Source: Smittia aterrima (Eukaryota > Arthropoda > Insecta > Diptera > Chironomidae). From it: 64,000 bases of DNA. The DNA is taken from positions 21,080,001 to 21,144,000 of the forward strand of contig CP093831.1 of the NCBI GenBank assembly GCA_033063855.1. Direction: 5' to 3'. Under the pieces are notes generated by a model. The model searched no databases. It was not told the DNA's origin and saw only the letters and a list, made by a program, of their open reading frames with translations. How positions within the stretch are numbered: the first letter of the stretch is position 1; each line of letters begins with the position of its first letter. A program made the position numbers and the translations under genes. This document shows, piece by piece, positions 11,640-25,600 of the stretch.

Positions 11640-14600
11640 AAATTTATGCTTTCAATTAATTTTTATTTCAAATAATTTTAGGCTTAACTCCTTGTCATAT
11701 AAACTGTCAATCATATCTTGAGGCGAAAACATGTTTCCATCTCTCTTATTGCTACTTGATTGATATAATAAGTGATTTATATGCTTTACATTCAGTTTCC
11801 ATTTTCATTTTTTTCTGTCGCTGTGTATAAATAATTTATTGATTTGTTGCGTGTGGGTGGATCGAGGATGAAGAATTATTGTGGGCGAGGGGGGAACTCA
11901 GCTTATTAAAGAATCGTTCGGTTCACTTATATCAGTTGGAAAGTATATAATTTTTCTCCATTATCGTTTGGGAACCGTGAAAAGTGATTTCACGTTGAAT
12001 TTTGTGGACACGGAAACGAACTGGAGTTTCACCTTCTCGCCCTTTTCTTGTATTTCTGTTTTGTAAAAGTGAAACCTCGATTTTTCCATTTAGAATCTTT
12101 TTTCTTCCATTCGGTTTTGATTGAGTGACTTGAAGTCCTTTTACGACTGAGTGGATTCTGATCTGAACCCTCACGGTAAATCAGAGAGAAAGAGAATGAA
12201 GGGAAAACTTTACTTTTCTTCGTCTCTTTACCTCTTTGCTCTAAGCTTTTCTTGTTTTTTTGCTAAACTTTATAAAGTTTCTGAAACATTTATCGAAATA
12301 GTTCAAGTTCACAGGAGGAGAATTTCGTTTCTCTCAGAAAAGAATTCTTGAGCTTACAAAATACATGAGATGTGCCACTTCTTCTCTGATAAAGTTCACA
12401 GTTCGCTTCAACTTTTCCTAAAATGTACACTCAAACCATGAAGCTTCGCAATACTCGCAGGCGAAGCTTCAAAGCTCCACGCAAACCACGAGTGGCTTAT
12501 TACATATTTATTGAAAATATAAACTTATTCCTTAGACTTATTTTAATTTCTTTTTTTGCTCCGAAATGCATTCATGCAGGAAACATTTAGTCAATAAAAT
12601 AGTTCGTTGAAGTGAAACGCTTTATAGAGATTAATATCTGCTCCTACACTGTATGAGTTGTTAGAAGGAAATGTAAAAAAAGAAAAAAAAGTTAAAGGAA
12701 CATGCCCAATTAGCTTTTAAACTCTGATATGCTATGTTACAAGAAGGAGAGAGAGAACTTTGTCATTTCGTAATTATAAAGAAAATCAATATACGATTAA
12801 AATCGAGCCAGTTTTGAGTCGCAAAATAATTTAGTACTTTTCGTGGATATTGACAGTTTAATTAGTCATTACAAAATCAATTCATTTTATTAATTAAATG
12901 TGAATGAAATTATCTCTTTCTAAATGACAATAGACAAGGGACTTTATTTTGGGGGAAAGTTTATATTTTAATCATAACAATCTGATGTGAGAATGCATTG
13001 TGAATAAATTGTACTTAGACTTGTATATGCATTACGTAATAATCTTTTTCTATCAAAGAGAGATACAAGTATGATGAACTATTTAAGATAAGAAAATGTT
13101 ACGTAAAATTGTTGATTAGGTTTTTGGTGTCAATCTTACCCAAGTTTGGGGGAGAGATAATTCGCTTGAGCTGAAGCAATAAAAGCATAATTTGATGATT
13201 TATGAGGTATGGATTTCACTTAATCTTATTATTTCTATTCGGTTTAATTCACAACGGATCGGACAAATTGCTTCGCTTTCTTCGCTTATCTATCAAACAT
13301 TTCTTACAAAAAACATTTCTCATCAGTTTTGTTCTCAGTGTTACATACAATTGGTGGTCCTTTTGATTCAAATGGTTTGCAAATGCTTTGAGCCGTAAGA
13401 TTCTTGTGCAATTGCATTGTCTGAGCGCTTAATGCTAGAATGCTGGTTCCGATCGGAATATTTCCTACATAGCAGGCGTCGATTAGAATAATGTGTGTTG
13501 GTTGAGATGAGAAGAAGAAGAAGTAGAAAGTGGGGGCGGGCGAGGAAAAAGGAAAATTGAAAGCAGAGAATTAATTTTCGTTTATCAGAATCACAAAACT
13601 CATTTATCAAATAAACAGGAAGAAAAGAAAAACCAACATCGAAAAGAAGAAGTTAAAAAGAATTTCATTCAAGAATAACAACGAACATCACTAAAATTTA
13701 TGATGCAATTTTATTAAACACACAACCAATCGGGCTTTAGGATTGAGAATTATTGGGAAGAAGGAAAGGGAATGATGCTCAAGGGGGAGACAAACACTCG
13801 ATAACGTGGTGATAACACATAAAACACAACAAAACGATCGACAACGGAGCAGCAAACAATCGGCTATGGATATTGAGAATGTTATAAAGCATAACTCATA
13901 AATCAATGGACGATGATGACTCAAATGGGGGAGAGGGAGCTCAATTCAAATCGCCTCTTGAAACTCTTTCTCGTGAGGGCTAATCGAGCAGCGTTTATTC
14001 TGAGTGAGTGCTTTTTAATGAATGCAATCAATTGAAAAGTGTTTTGAATGCGATTATGCATGTTCTTGGAATGGTTTTCTGAAGATCTAACATAAAGATT
14101 ATGCAAAAAAAAGAGAGAGGAGAAGGATAATGTCGTTTCTCTCTACTTAGAGCGTTTGTTTGTGTAAAACAAGACGAGATCCTGATACTTGTCTTTTTTT
14201 TCTGAATGCATAATGCGACGTCTGAATCAACAAATCAATTCTCAGATCGGTACTTGTCTTTCACTCAATTTTCAGTTTTTTTTTGCGAGTGAGAAAGAAA
14301 GAAAGATAAAGAGAGAAGTGCAGCAACGAGTCAGTTTTGTGAGATTCATAGAAATTGCAAACAAAGAAGCAAATTAACAAAGAAAAGAAAGAGTGCGCTT
14401 AGACAAAACAAAAAGAGCAAACGATATTCATTTGAACAACTTTTCTGCATTTCTGGCTAAATGATTCTTTACAAGAGAAGTTCAGCTTCCCCCATCTATC
14501 AATCTTTGCCGTTTGAACTTTGAATGGAAGTGCAATTCGATAAGCGACGCAATTGTAATTGGATGTTAAGCTTTTTTTCTGGAAATGTAATAAAAGAAGA

Positions 14601-16455
14601 TTTCGATTCGTTCAATTATCAATTATTAATGATGGACCAGGAAAGAAGACTTGGCGAGCAGTGAATCTCAAATTTCTCGAAGGGTCGAACAATTGGGCTC
14701 AAGAAAGTCCAATAATGAATTTCTTTTCCTAATTAAATCTTTTTGCTTTGAGGCAAAAAAAAATAAACTTTCCAATCAGTTGAGAAACACTGACTCAGAA
14801 AAGTAAATTAGATTTTCAATTGGCTAATTTCTTTATTATTTGTTCTTCGTTGCCATCGGTTTGTTTCTGACTCTCTTAACAGTTCCCGTTGAGTTTAATG
14901 CAAACAATCATGAATTCCCTGCTATTCTTTTGAATTTCTCTTGCTGTGCGGCCAAACTAGTGGAAACGTGTGATAATGCAAGTGATTCCAGCGAATTCCT
15001 TTATGTTTCTGCTTTCTATTTAAATGAAACTCAGTTGCGACAATGTGCAGACTAAGTGGAATAAAATTGAATGCAGCAGAAGTTCTCGGAATTCAAATAA
15101 CCCACATTTGGCACGTCAACCTCATAAATGTTTTAAACAAGTCCCTGTCCCGGTAAAACCTGAAGCATCCAATGAACTGACATAAAAAATTTGTTTGTTT
15201 GAACAGCGACAAAAACAAGATTGTTTACATTTGTAATCTAATGACACAAAGCTTGCTTCCGGCCACTGGGAATTATTCATGAATAAAAGTTTGCAGTGAT
15301 TCTCACTCACGTGCTGCATCATTCATGGATCTTTCCCCTTTAAAAAAGCGTTAATAAAAATTTATGAAAACGCTAAAGCTTTGAATGTTAAATGAAAATG
15401 TTTGTACAAAAATTCTCTCGATTTACAGAAAACATCAACAGTTTCATTTTGAAATTATTCACGCAGCAGAATAAAGAAAAGAAGAAGAAGAAGGAGAACA
15501 CTTTACGATAAAAAAAAGTTTGAAAATTATTATGAAAATATTTTCTTATTTACATCACGTTCAATGCAAGCCCATTGCTCATTAGCGCTTGGATGTCTTT
15601 TGATAAAGCTTTGCTTGTGATTCGGTTAGTCTAACTTTTTCAACTCTCGATATCATTAAATGTTTCTTTTTGGTGTGTGTTGTGGATGAGGTTTATATTT
15701 GAAATGCAAATGATCGTGGGCGCGCTTTCTGATTCAATTCTATGTGAGCCGATGGCAAAAGTACAGAGCGAAAGTGTTTTTCTACTTAGGTCGCTGGCGA
15801 TAAGTAAAAACAGACAAACGCCTTTTTTCATAAAAAGTCAGCCAATTTCTTTTTTCCACCGACTTTTCCTTTAATTATTGTTGATGTGAAATCTAAAAAA
15901 ATAATGCGAGTAATGCGAGTTTTAAGTATGGTTGAATAGAAGAATGGAGAGGCATCGACAAGCATCGTATGATAGACGTGAATTTTAAATCAAATGCGCG
16001 ATAAGAATTCTTTAGCTTTTAAAAGCTTTCGAAAAAAGCTTTCGAAGGAATTCCAAGAAAGGATTTGTTTGTAAATGATGAAGACGTAAAATTTTTTGAT
16101 ACAAATCATCTTTGAGCTACGTCAGTTACTAACAAAACCTAATCTCATTCACACTCTGATCCTTCTCGTCTATTAGAGAGCTGTCGCTGAATAAGTGAAA
16201 AAAATGAAATTTATGTTGAGTCAAACACTTTTCTCTCCTCTCTAAATAAGCTCATGATACACGTGAAATTGAATCCTCATCTTTTCTCGCTGAATGAATA
16301 AGAAATTTTATTTAAATGTAAATTTACAGTATGTGATGTTAGATATGCGGATGGAGGAAGAAAAAGCGCCTCTCTTCACTCGCTTTCCATCTTAAGAGGG
16401 GAAAAAACTTTTCTTTTTCATGTTCTGAGGCACTTTACCGTTGATGAGGCATCGG
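11640..16455. other. Intergenic stretch, no gene seen
   Basis: Convergent region between the CUB-like gene (plus) and Shaw copy A (minus). It holds a perfect short hairpin at 12440-12470 and otherwise AT-rich sequence. A hydrophobic open frame at 14840-15055 has no ATG and no clear splice sites. The true 3' exon and UTR of Shaw copy A may lie in its right part, but I could not identify them. Confidence 0.5.
12440..12470. repeat. Perfect 10-bp inverted repeat, 11-base loop
   Basis: GAAGCTTCGC at 12440-12449 is exactly complementary to GCGAAGCTTC at 12461-12470. It lies in non-coding DNA about 1 kb past the CUB-like gene. No T-run follows, so it is not a bacterial-type terminator. Confidence 0.7.
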
Positions 16456-16458
16456 TCC

Positions 16459-19400
16459 TTAATCGAGAAAGTTTTTCAATTTAAACTCACCAATTTTGGC
16501 GCCGATTAAATCTTTAGACTTGGGTCGATTTTGGCCGGATCCAGGAAGATTATTCGGTCCACCGTCACCTTTCATAGCCGGCTGTGCTCATCACGAAGAA
16601 TTTGAGAGAAAAAGAAATTTAAATTTAATCACGATTCTCTTATTTATGCACGACTTGAATTAAGAACGAACAACATAATGCAATGCTCCTTTCTCGTTAT
16701 CTCGCTTCCATTTTCGCACCAGCGATAAAAGAAGCAGCATCTCACGAGTGAAAAAAATTGCAAGCGGGCGAAACGGAAAACTTTAGAATAGTTTTCTCTC
16801 AGAGAAAGTGAAGCAAACTTCAAGAAAGCTTTAGATTTTTGTCTACGTTTGTTTGGATTGAGCATTTGAGCATAGCAAGCTTAAAATATTATTATTCCTT
16901 CTAACAAACGTGACTATCATTCTTCCCACATAACTCTCGATTTGAATTTTCCGAATCTCTCGCGAGCATGTTTTACCAAGAAAATGCAAATAGCAGCGCA
17001 GTAGGAGATAGAATGATGAAATATCTGCCAGCTTGTTTGTAAGTTTCAATTTGTTGGAATTTCTTATTCACAGTGCTATGTGTTCTTTTAATATTAAATG
17101 AATAAATTATAACATCTGAGGTTGGGGCTTTCGTTTTGCGTGAAAATCTTACCTGATGCGGCCTCACTAATTGCTCAACGGGAATTACTCTTCGCCTCTT
17201 CTTCGGCAGCTTCGCTCGTGCTTGAGTGTGTGAATAATACATCGTGAAGTTGCTTACGATGACAGGAACGGGTAACGCAATTGTGAGTACGCCAGCAAGG
17301 GCACAAAGAGCTCCGACAAACATTCCGATGTAAGTCTTTGGTGCCATATCTCCGTAACCAACTGTGGTCATCGTCACCAGAGCCCACCATAATCCCAGCG
17401 GTATGCTGTTGAAGTCATTATGCGGATTCGTTTGTATCCGCTCCGCATAATAAACAAGACTTGCGAATATCACGATACCTAAGACTAAGAAGAACACAAG
17501 GAGCGTTAATTCTTTCGCTGATGCTCTGAAGGTTTGTACGAGGATTTTTAATCCTGATGAATGCCGGGTGAGCTTAAACAATCTCATAATACGAATAATT
17601 GAGAAGAATTCTAAAATGTCGGCATTCTCCAGGTGGGAGGCGAACTTTTGTAAGCCCAAGTCAACACTGCGGATGAAATTAGATCGTGATTACTAAAGGG
17701 ACCCAACGAGAGCTAACAACAAGAGCTAACAACGAGACTTACAAAAAACTAGCTGTAGCTATGTAATCGATGATGTTTACAAACGACATGATGAACTCGC
17801 ATTTGCTTGGCGACGATATGAAGCGTAACTGTTGACAGAAATTAATTTTAGCCTCAACTTAATGAATTCGTGGTGAGATCACAGAAATCAAGGGAAGCTA
17901 GACATGAAGAAGAACTCTTCATGTTTGACTGCCATTGATTCATTGATGATGAATTTCAATCAATATTTAAACTCACCAGAATCTCAAATGTAAACCATCC
18001 ATTGCAAATGCATTCGATATAGAAAAAAAATTCGTGTGCATTCGTTTCCGTCTTATCGAGCGTCCACGCGATCCCGTGGTTCGCTGTTTTCACGGTGATA
18101 TTTTTAATTGCCGGAACTCGCATATCCGGATGTGTTTTCAAACAGAACGATACGATCGATACGCAAATGAAAAAGACGGATATGATGCCCACAATCTAAA
18201 CACAAGCGGAACGCATGGAAACGGTCGATAAAGAAACGCATTAATTTTTCAGAAAGCACATAATGAAAACATGATGAAAAGCTCGAGCTTTGGCCTCGTT
18301 AAAAAGCAATCGCTTTGATTTTGCGTTTGAAAGGAAGCGTCTCGTTAACTGCTTCTGATAATCCGTCTCATGGAAACGAGTGGGTTCTTCAAGAAAGATG
18401 TTACCTTAGTTACTCAAGAGCCATTCAACATGCAACTAAAAGTTTTCCCACGACCCTTCGTCACATAGAAAAGTTGTGACATTGTCGTTGAATAGCTTTC
18501 TAATTAGAATAAACTGTATTTAAACTTTCGATGTTGGATTTTCGCTCTTTCTCCCTCGTTAGACATGTGAAGGGCAAACAGCAAAAGCTCTCCTCGCTCT
18601 ATCTTTTAAGTGAATCCGTAAAAACTCTTGAATATTAATGGGTAAAAGGTTGTATCGTAATAGCATTAGAGGCGGGGAGCTTTGGCCTAGAGGGAGGCGA
18701 AAAGTATTTTCATATTAATGTGTTGTCGAGCGGAACTTTTTATGAGATACACAAAGGATCGTTTTTTTTTAATAAATGTGAGAGGCTGACTGAGTCGATG
18801 GCCATTGAGTATACATATAGAGAGAAGATTTATAATCTAATCAATCTGAGATGGATTATCCGTAAGATTTGCTTTTGCTTTGAGGTCAATAAGCAATCGA
18901 GGAAGATTGAAATTGCTATTTTTACCTTTGCAGCGTTTGAGCTGTAAGGCTCATCCATCAAGGACCATAATTTCGGTTTCAAATGCTGCCACCAATTAAC
19001 CCTCCCTTTCACATATGCGTCCTCGTAACCAAATTTTCTAGCTAATTCCTCCTCGGTTGGTTTTTCTGTATCTAAATCTAATCTCTCTAATACGGCCAAT
19101 GTTTCTTGCGTATCTCGATGCTTTTGTGATGGAAAGTGGAATAAAAGAAGGAGAGAAATAAGAAGAAAAGGTTTTCAACATGAAGATTTATATCCTTAGA
19201 TTCTTAGTCTCCATCAATGGAATTGTTTCGACTTTTTCCTCTTGAGGATTCGTAAATGATGCGTGTTCTAACCTGCGTGTATGTCATCCAACAGCAAGGC
19301 TCCACCTGATTTGAGTCCAAGCCCCAAAATTCCAATTCTTCTTCAAAGAGTGGTCCACAAACATCAGTTGGATAGTGAAGTTTGCCGGTTCTTGTGATAG

Positions 19401-19671
19401 GAAAGAATGAGTGCGATTAATAGGATGGCAGAGCATTAGCAGATAATTTATTTTCAAGCTACCTGTAGTAATTGAGCACTTGAGCAAACACGCCTGGATG
19501 ACGATCGAAGAAGTACTCGTTGAGCACAGGATCGTAGTTGGCGAGAGCTTCGGTGAGGCGAGAAAGTCGAGTGGCTGGGATCTTCTTGAGTGTCGCTTTA
19601 TACGCCTCATGCCGGATGCCACCGACATTCAGCACCACCCGATTCTCTGAGTCACTCAAGATATTATTCAT
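16459..19671 (-). CDS. Shaw: Shaw-type (Kv3) voltage-gated potassium channel, copy A
   Basis: Exons: 19671-19463, 19390-19273, 19120-18926, 18195-17977, 17828-17743, 17666-17153, 16581-16491. All are in phase, about 477 residues so far. The start MNNILSDSENRVVLNVGG opens the T1 tetramerisation domain. The zinc motif HX5CX20CC lies in exon 2 (LHYPTDVC to PCCW). S1 begins exon 4, S4 carries spaced Arg/Lys ([11 protein letters not shown]), the filter is TVGYGD, and S6 has PVPV. These define a delayed-rectifier K+ channel subunit of the plasma membrane, and the residues match fly Shaw closely. Unlike B and C it has no intron inside the zinc motif. The 3' end is unresolved: exon 7 ends at a good GTGAGT donor (16490), yet reading through it meets a TAA at 16459-16461 after 11 codons. 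Either this is the true end or a further exon was missed. Confidence 0.88.
17196..17338 (-). repeat. 143-base tract identical to Shaw copy B (27286-27428)
   Basis: Within exon 6 of copy A, covering the S6 region and start of the C-terminal tail. Every base, including third codon positions, is the same as in copy B, whereas bases just outside the tract differ at several silent sites. I read this as a recent gene-conversion tract. Confidence 0.8.
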
Positions 19672-19679
19672 GATTTTCT

Positions 19680-22600
19680 CCGCTTATTCATTCTGCTTGT
19701 AACACGCCCTTTGTTATTCGCCTTCTCAAAGTCTTAAGACAAATGTGCACAATTAAAAATCCTTTCATTCATTCCTTTTCACATGTTGTATAAGCCTCTT
19801 TGAGCTCGTTTGGATGAAGCATTCATTTTTCATATAGTCGCAAAGCAAGCACTCATAAAAGAGAAGGAACTGGAAATAAACAGTTTATATTACAACATTA
19901 CACCGAGCACATTGGCAGAGAGACGTTAATGTGAGCGACACAGTGAAGAGACACATCGAGGCAATGGCTTTGGCTGCTACGGGAATGTCATTTCAGTTTT
20001 TTTTTCTTGCTCGCTCTCTCAAAACGTCTTGGCATGAGAACAGCAGAAATCATCAAGAATTTTATGACTTTTAGAAATGCTTATGGCGAAGACAATTTCT
20101 CGATTGATTTTTCTTCCCTTTTCCTTCATATTTGAAATGAAGTGAACGTGGAGAACTTGATTGAAGCTTTATGATGTTCAATCGACTTTAATCACAAACT
20201 CAGTTATATTTCTGTGAAACATTTTTATATTTCTCTTGCCGACAACAGCTTTGGCACCTTTTGTCTGCCAGCTACGTCTGTTTTTCTTTCTTAAAAAAAA
20301 GAAAAAATGCTTTTCACGTCGACAATTTTCATGTGAGAAAATGTTTACACAAAAGTTTTATTCGATCGAACACTCATCATACACTTTTCTCAATCCTTGT
20401 CTTTACATTGTTCTTCTTCCTTCGATTTCAGACGTTTTCACCTTTTATTATTTATTGGAAGGTATCGAGGAAACTTTTCCTTCTCTTTTATACTCTACTC
20501 GGAGTCTATTGACAAATTAATAATGATGTCACTGCGGAAAGAGCAGAGGAGACCCAAAAGAAATGAGAAGGAATCGATCGGAGGAAACGGTTTCTTCTTC
20601 CTTTGCCACAATAATGTTCCTCGTATGTGATCCGTTTACAGAATGAACTGTACTTGTGGGAATGAAAGTTTTTCTTTCGACAGAGCGAATCAAATCGAAA
20701 GATTTTCACTTTACACAATTTATTAGTTATGTAATGTTGTATGAAACTGATACGCTTCTTTTTAAAGACTAGCCATGACCTGAACCCACATCAAACTGAT
20801 TAGGGGATTGGAGAAGCGTCAATAGCAAATGTTGAGTCGTCTCACAGCACATATGAGTACAAAGGTGAGCGCTACGAAAGTTTGCGAAAGTTTAATCGAG
20901 CAAGTCGCTTCTTTTTGTCTTGTTCTTGCCCGTGGGCCTTAGAAACAAGAAGAACTTATTTGCTTTCAAATATTATTTTTAGCCACCACCAGTAAATATT
21001 GATTGCCTCTACCCGAGTGATTGATGTCGATTTAAATATGTAAATGGAGTTTTCTTTTCTTTTCGCCGTCTCTCCTCGATGTGTTTTCCAAATATTATAC
21101 TTTCGTCTTTTTCTTTTGTTACTTTACATGATTTTTTCCTTTTTTTTGCTTTCTGCAAACAATCAAGTAACAACGGCGAGGACGGAAAGCCGTAAAAGGG
21201 CCTCCCGACTTCACAAAAGGGCGAAAAAAAAACTTTCACCCCGCACAATAAAACTTTGTTTCTAAAAAAAAGCTTTAAAAGCTTTTTTTGTTTTTAATGA
21301 AAGCTTTCAGCTTCTGCGTTTGTCGTGTTCTTCATCCGAGAGAAACGACACTCAGTTGTTGCTTTACACTTACACTTTACACCGCTCCTTGATTTGATTT
21401 ATGCTCGCTATGTAACGAAGTTTTAATTCTTAATATTCCGCTGCTTTCTATTCTTTTTTGTGATGGAATCTGTGTCAAATTTCTTTTTCACTGAACTTTT
21501 TCTTTCTTTATTTTCACTCTTTCTTTTCACAAAACCGCCCTTCAACCCTTGCCTAACTGATTCACATCATAGAAACGCGGTTGCTTTCTTTTACAACTAC
21601 TAGAGAGGGAGAAGGAGTGAGAGAATGAATGATGACGACTCGAGCAACAGATATATCCAAGTTGTCTAAGTCAATGAAAGCTCCGCAAACGACTGAAAGC
21701 GAATGAAGAGAAGACGAAAACACGAGAAAAAGTAATTTCGAAACGCGCTCGAGAGTTGGAAAATATATTTTTTTTCCTGCCGTTTACTGAGAGTTTCGGG
21801 TTGTAAAATGTGAACACACAATGTGAACTCCGTCGCTCAACGAACGATAAGGGAAATTGTTCTTCTTTTATGTGACGGTGGGAAAAAAATATGTTTGCCT
21901 TCCACTGAACAACGATGAACTGCCAAGCATTGAGTTTGCTCCTTCTTCGGGAATATCGCCGCATTCCATGAAAGAGAATGGAACGTAACGCTTATGAATA
22001 TTCCATTAGAAACTTCAGTAAGAGCTAAGGGAAAAAGGTTTCTCCTTTTTTTTCGAAACGATCCTCATCGTGTTTGACTTCAATGGATTTGGCATGTTGC
22101 GCGCAAATGCTGATATATACATGACAATAAAACAATTTGCGCAAGCTCGTCGGAAAATTCTTTTTTTTCATTCTCGGCATGAAACTTTTATGTTGACTTT
22201 TCTCTTGTGTGCTTTCGTCTGTTTTTCGTGTGCCTGTTCGCTCTCTCTGTCTCTTTAAGTTGAAAAGAAGCTTGAACTGTTTCTTTGTTTCCACAACTTT
22301 ATGCTCTTCGTCTTTACGTCTTTACGCAATAATTCAACCTGTTATCTACAACCTCAGAAATATTTGTGTGCATGTTTACTTAAACAGAGTTTTCAATTTC
22401 CCAAAGTCTTTTGAACCCTTTTTCCGTCCTCAGCTTTTCACTGTAGAGTAGGCCGATAAAACACAAGCAATATTGAATGTAACGAGCGTCCTTTGAAGCC
22501 ATGATTCGAAATACTTTTGACATGTCATTGTCGGCCGAAAACTTTCATCTGCGTTTGTTGACAGTACAACTTAAACACACACTCACACAATAAGAGTTTG

Positions 22601-25600
22601 CGGAACGCCTGATGATTCCACAAAACGGGGTGGGTGAGGAAAGCAAGGCTCAATGTCGTCTTGTGAGAAACTTCGATCATCAATTATTTTGGGTTTCGTT
22701 CGGTCGTATCTTGAAATCGGTTATCTACATCAAGCTTCCGATAACCTTCCTTCTTTAAGGCTTCGAAGTTTTCAAATCATTTTCAATAATTCCGGCTCAT
22801 CTTTGACGAATCTGTCAATTACTGAAAATCACAAGCTTTACTTTACTTCGAGCGACAGAGGTGGATAGATGACTAGTTACAATATCGCATGATAAATGGA
22901 AAATGAGATCGAGAAAATTAAGTCTTTTCATGTAAACGACGAATATTTTCGTTGCAGTGAAAGAAAACCAATTAAGTATTGAAAATTGTGAATACTTTTG
23001 AAGGGAAGTCTTTGAAAGGATCTCGTTATACATCCATTCAAACGACAACAGGGAATGTGCCGACACAATGCCAACTGATGGGTTCTCTTTCCCGCTCGTT
23101 CTCCGACAAATTGAAGACTTTTCAAGTTATGAGTCGTAAATTGAGCTTTTCTTTCTTGAATTGATAAACTATAAAGACGTATTTTTATGGATGCGAGAGG
23201 GAAAGTGACATGTTACATCAATCGCTGCGTGGTTCGATGAAGTTGTCATGTGTCTCAACTGACGAATTGTCAGTGAAGCATAAAACGAGTCGAAATATGT
23301 TCGAATTCGCACATGTCGCCGCGAGTGGAAAACTTCCACATTCTCTAAAAGTTCTTCAACAAAAATATATTCATTATCGATTAAACATTAAAATTACGTG
23401 AGTTGATTTTTCTCACGAGACTTGAGATCTCATCGCCCGTCATCACTAAGTGGGTGACTCAAAGAAAATCCTTTGCGAAACAAGATAAGTCCTCTGAAAG
23501 AAAATAATTAGACTCCAAATTAATAACACAATTTGTTTTCGAAAATAACTATTTTTATTTCATTTCATCTGTAAAGATTTAAGACTCGCTCCTACTTACG
23601 TCTTCGTTAATTTTTTCTCTTGTATCGGAAAATTAATTTAAAAACTTTGCAACTATGAAGCATCAACTTTTATAATGAAGTTGAAGACGTGTTCATTTCA
23701 CTATTCGATTATTTCTTTTCATCTTAATTCGAATTTACTTCGAGAGATAATCAAGAATCGAGCGTTTGAGGTCGTAAAAGACAGATCTAATTTTCTTTCT
23801 TCTAAATATCCGAAAGTGAAGTAAACAATTCCTCTAGAAATTGATGATTTTCTGTGTGAGCAAATGAAAATTAATTAAATTTAATATTTCTCTATAGTAC
23901 ACTGCAAGATGAAATTGTATTTATTCTATTTAGAGCTCGTGTTCACTGCAAAGTGCGGTGCATGATAAAAGCGCAAGTTTCTCGTTTAATAAATGTAATA
24001 AAAAATTATCTCTCAACCTTTTCTTTAAAAATAAATAACAATCTTGTTGAAAGTTCTTAACTGAGAATGAGAAAAAGCGTTTTTGCCGTAACCAAAACGA
24101 GCAGCACGTGTGTTTGTAGTTTGAGTATGTAAGTTCGTTTGAAGTTTTTTTTGCTCACGTTGAAACTTAACATGCAAATATTTTAAAACTTTGAAAATGT
24201 TTCACATTTAACAGAATTCGTTTCCCTTTTTTGCTTCTTCGTCGTTTCCTTATCGTTTTTATATTTCTCTATTTTCAAATATAAAACTTTTGTATCTTCA
24301 ATCCTTTCTTACGCTACGCCTAGCTTACATTTTAAGTATTGGTCTTTTTCATCATCATTTTTCTCTCTTTTCTCGAAACACATTAATCCGGGGAGGAAAT
24401 CAAGAGGCAGAAATTGCTAATGATGTCACACTTAATTTAAACTTGGTTTTCCTTCATCTTATGCTTTTGAAGTCATGTTCGGTCGATTCGGTTTCTGTGG
24501 CTTTTTCGAAAGCTTTAACTCACTAGGCGAGTAACATTGATTGTAGATTAACCAGTCAAACTTAATTATCCCTCAACAGAGAAGTTGTTTTCATTAAGAT
24601 TCAAAAGAATTTCAAGCTCAGAAAATGAAGATTTTTAGAGCTTACAGAAGGAGAATTTTTTTCAATTAAACATTGAGAGAGAGAGGGGAGAAGCCTCCGA
24701 ACAAAAGAAATAAACTCTTTGTTTTCAAGCTTTAAACCTTCGAAAGCTTCCTTCGTCTGACTGTGAATCTGTTTAAGTTTATATTTGTTTTAAAGCAGAA
24801 GAAACAACCGACGCTGCTATTTCTATGGCGACGTCTCAAAAATTTACGTAACGCATTCGTTGACCTGAATCCGTATGAGCTTTAAGCTCTTTCAATTTGT
24901 TACGCAACTATTTCAGTTTTAATAGGGAGTAATAATAACACATTTAGATTGTAAAGGTTTTTTTTCTCTGACTCAAGAAGCGATATATTTCTCATTTAAC
25001 TTATTTAGAATTCAAGATCTGAATGATTTTTCCACTAACTTTCTTGTATTTTGTTTCATAAAGTTAAATGTTTCTTCATTTATCAATCACAGTGAATAAG
25101 TATTTTATTTGGTTTTTTTTCTCGCTTTTTCGGAAAAAGTTTTTCCTTCTCTCATTCCTTCCATTTTAAATGTGGCAACAGCAAATAGTTTGACTCAGCG
25201 ATATTGAGCCAAGAGCAAAGAAAATTTTTCAGTTCAACTCGTGCGGGAAAACATTTTACAGCCAATTTCGTTAGAAGTCGTTTGATTTGAGATAACTTTC
25301 TCAAATTTCTCTATCAAAGAAAAAGATATCTTGAAATTAAAATATTTGAAACTCTTATCACTTTTTAAAATAAATAAAAACTAGAGATACGTCTGAGAAC
25401 TAACTTAATAAATGGCTTTTCATCCGTTGGCTTCTTCGATGCTCAAAATTGAACAAATTTATTGAGTTTTTTTTTTGTGAATTCTTCTGATATGAAGACG
25501 GTGGGCTAGCAAGTTACAATCACTGTCTTTTGAAAATCATAATCTCTGTCGACTGAAGAAATTACTAAAGGACAAAGTATTGAGAGGTTTCTTTTTGCTT

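Noticed and set aside
14840..15055. Hydrophobic open frame resembling a signal peptide plus a Cys-containing secreted peptide
   Set aside because: It begins at TTG with no in-frame ATG before the upstream TAA, and no acceptor or promoter was seen.
16440..16462. Possible last exon of Shaw copy A reading GPMPHQR then stop
   Set aside because: It would need an intron of only about 30 bases, below the usual insect minimum.
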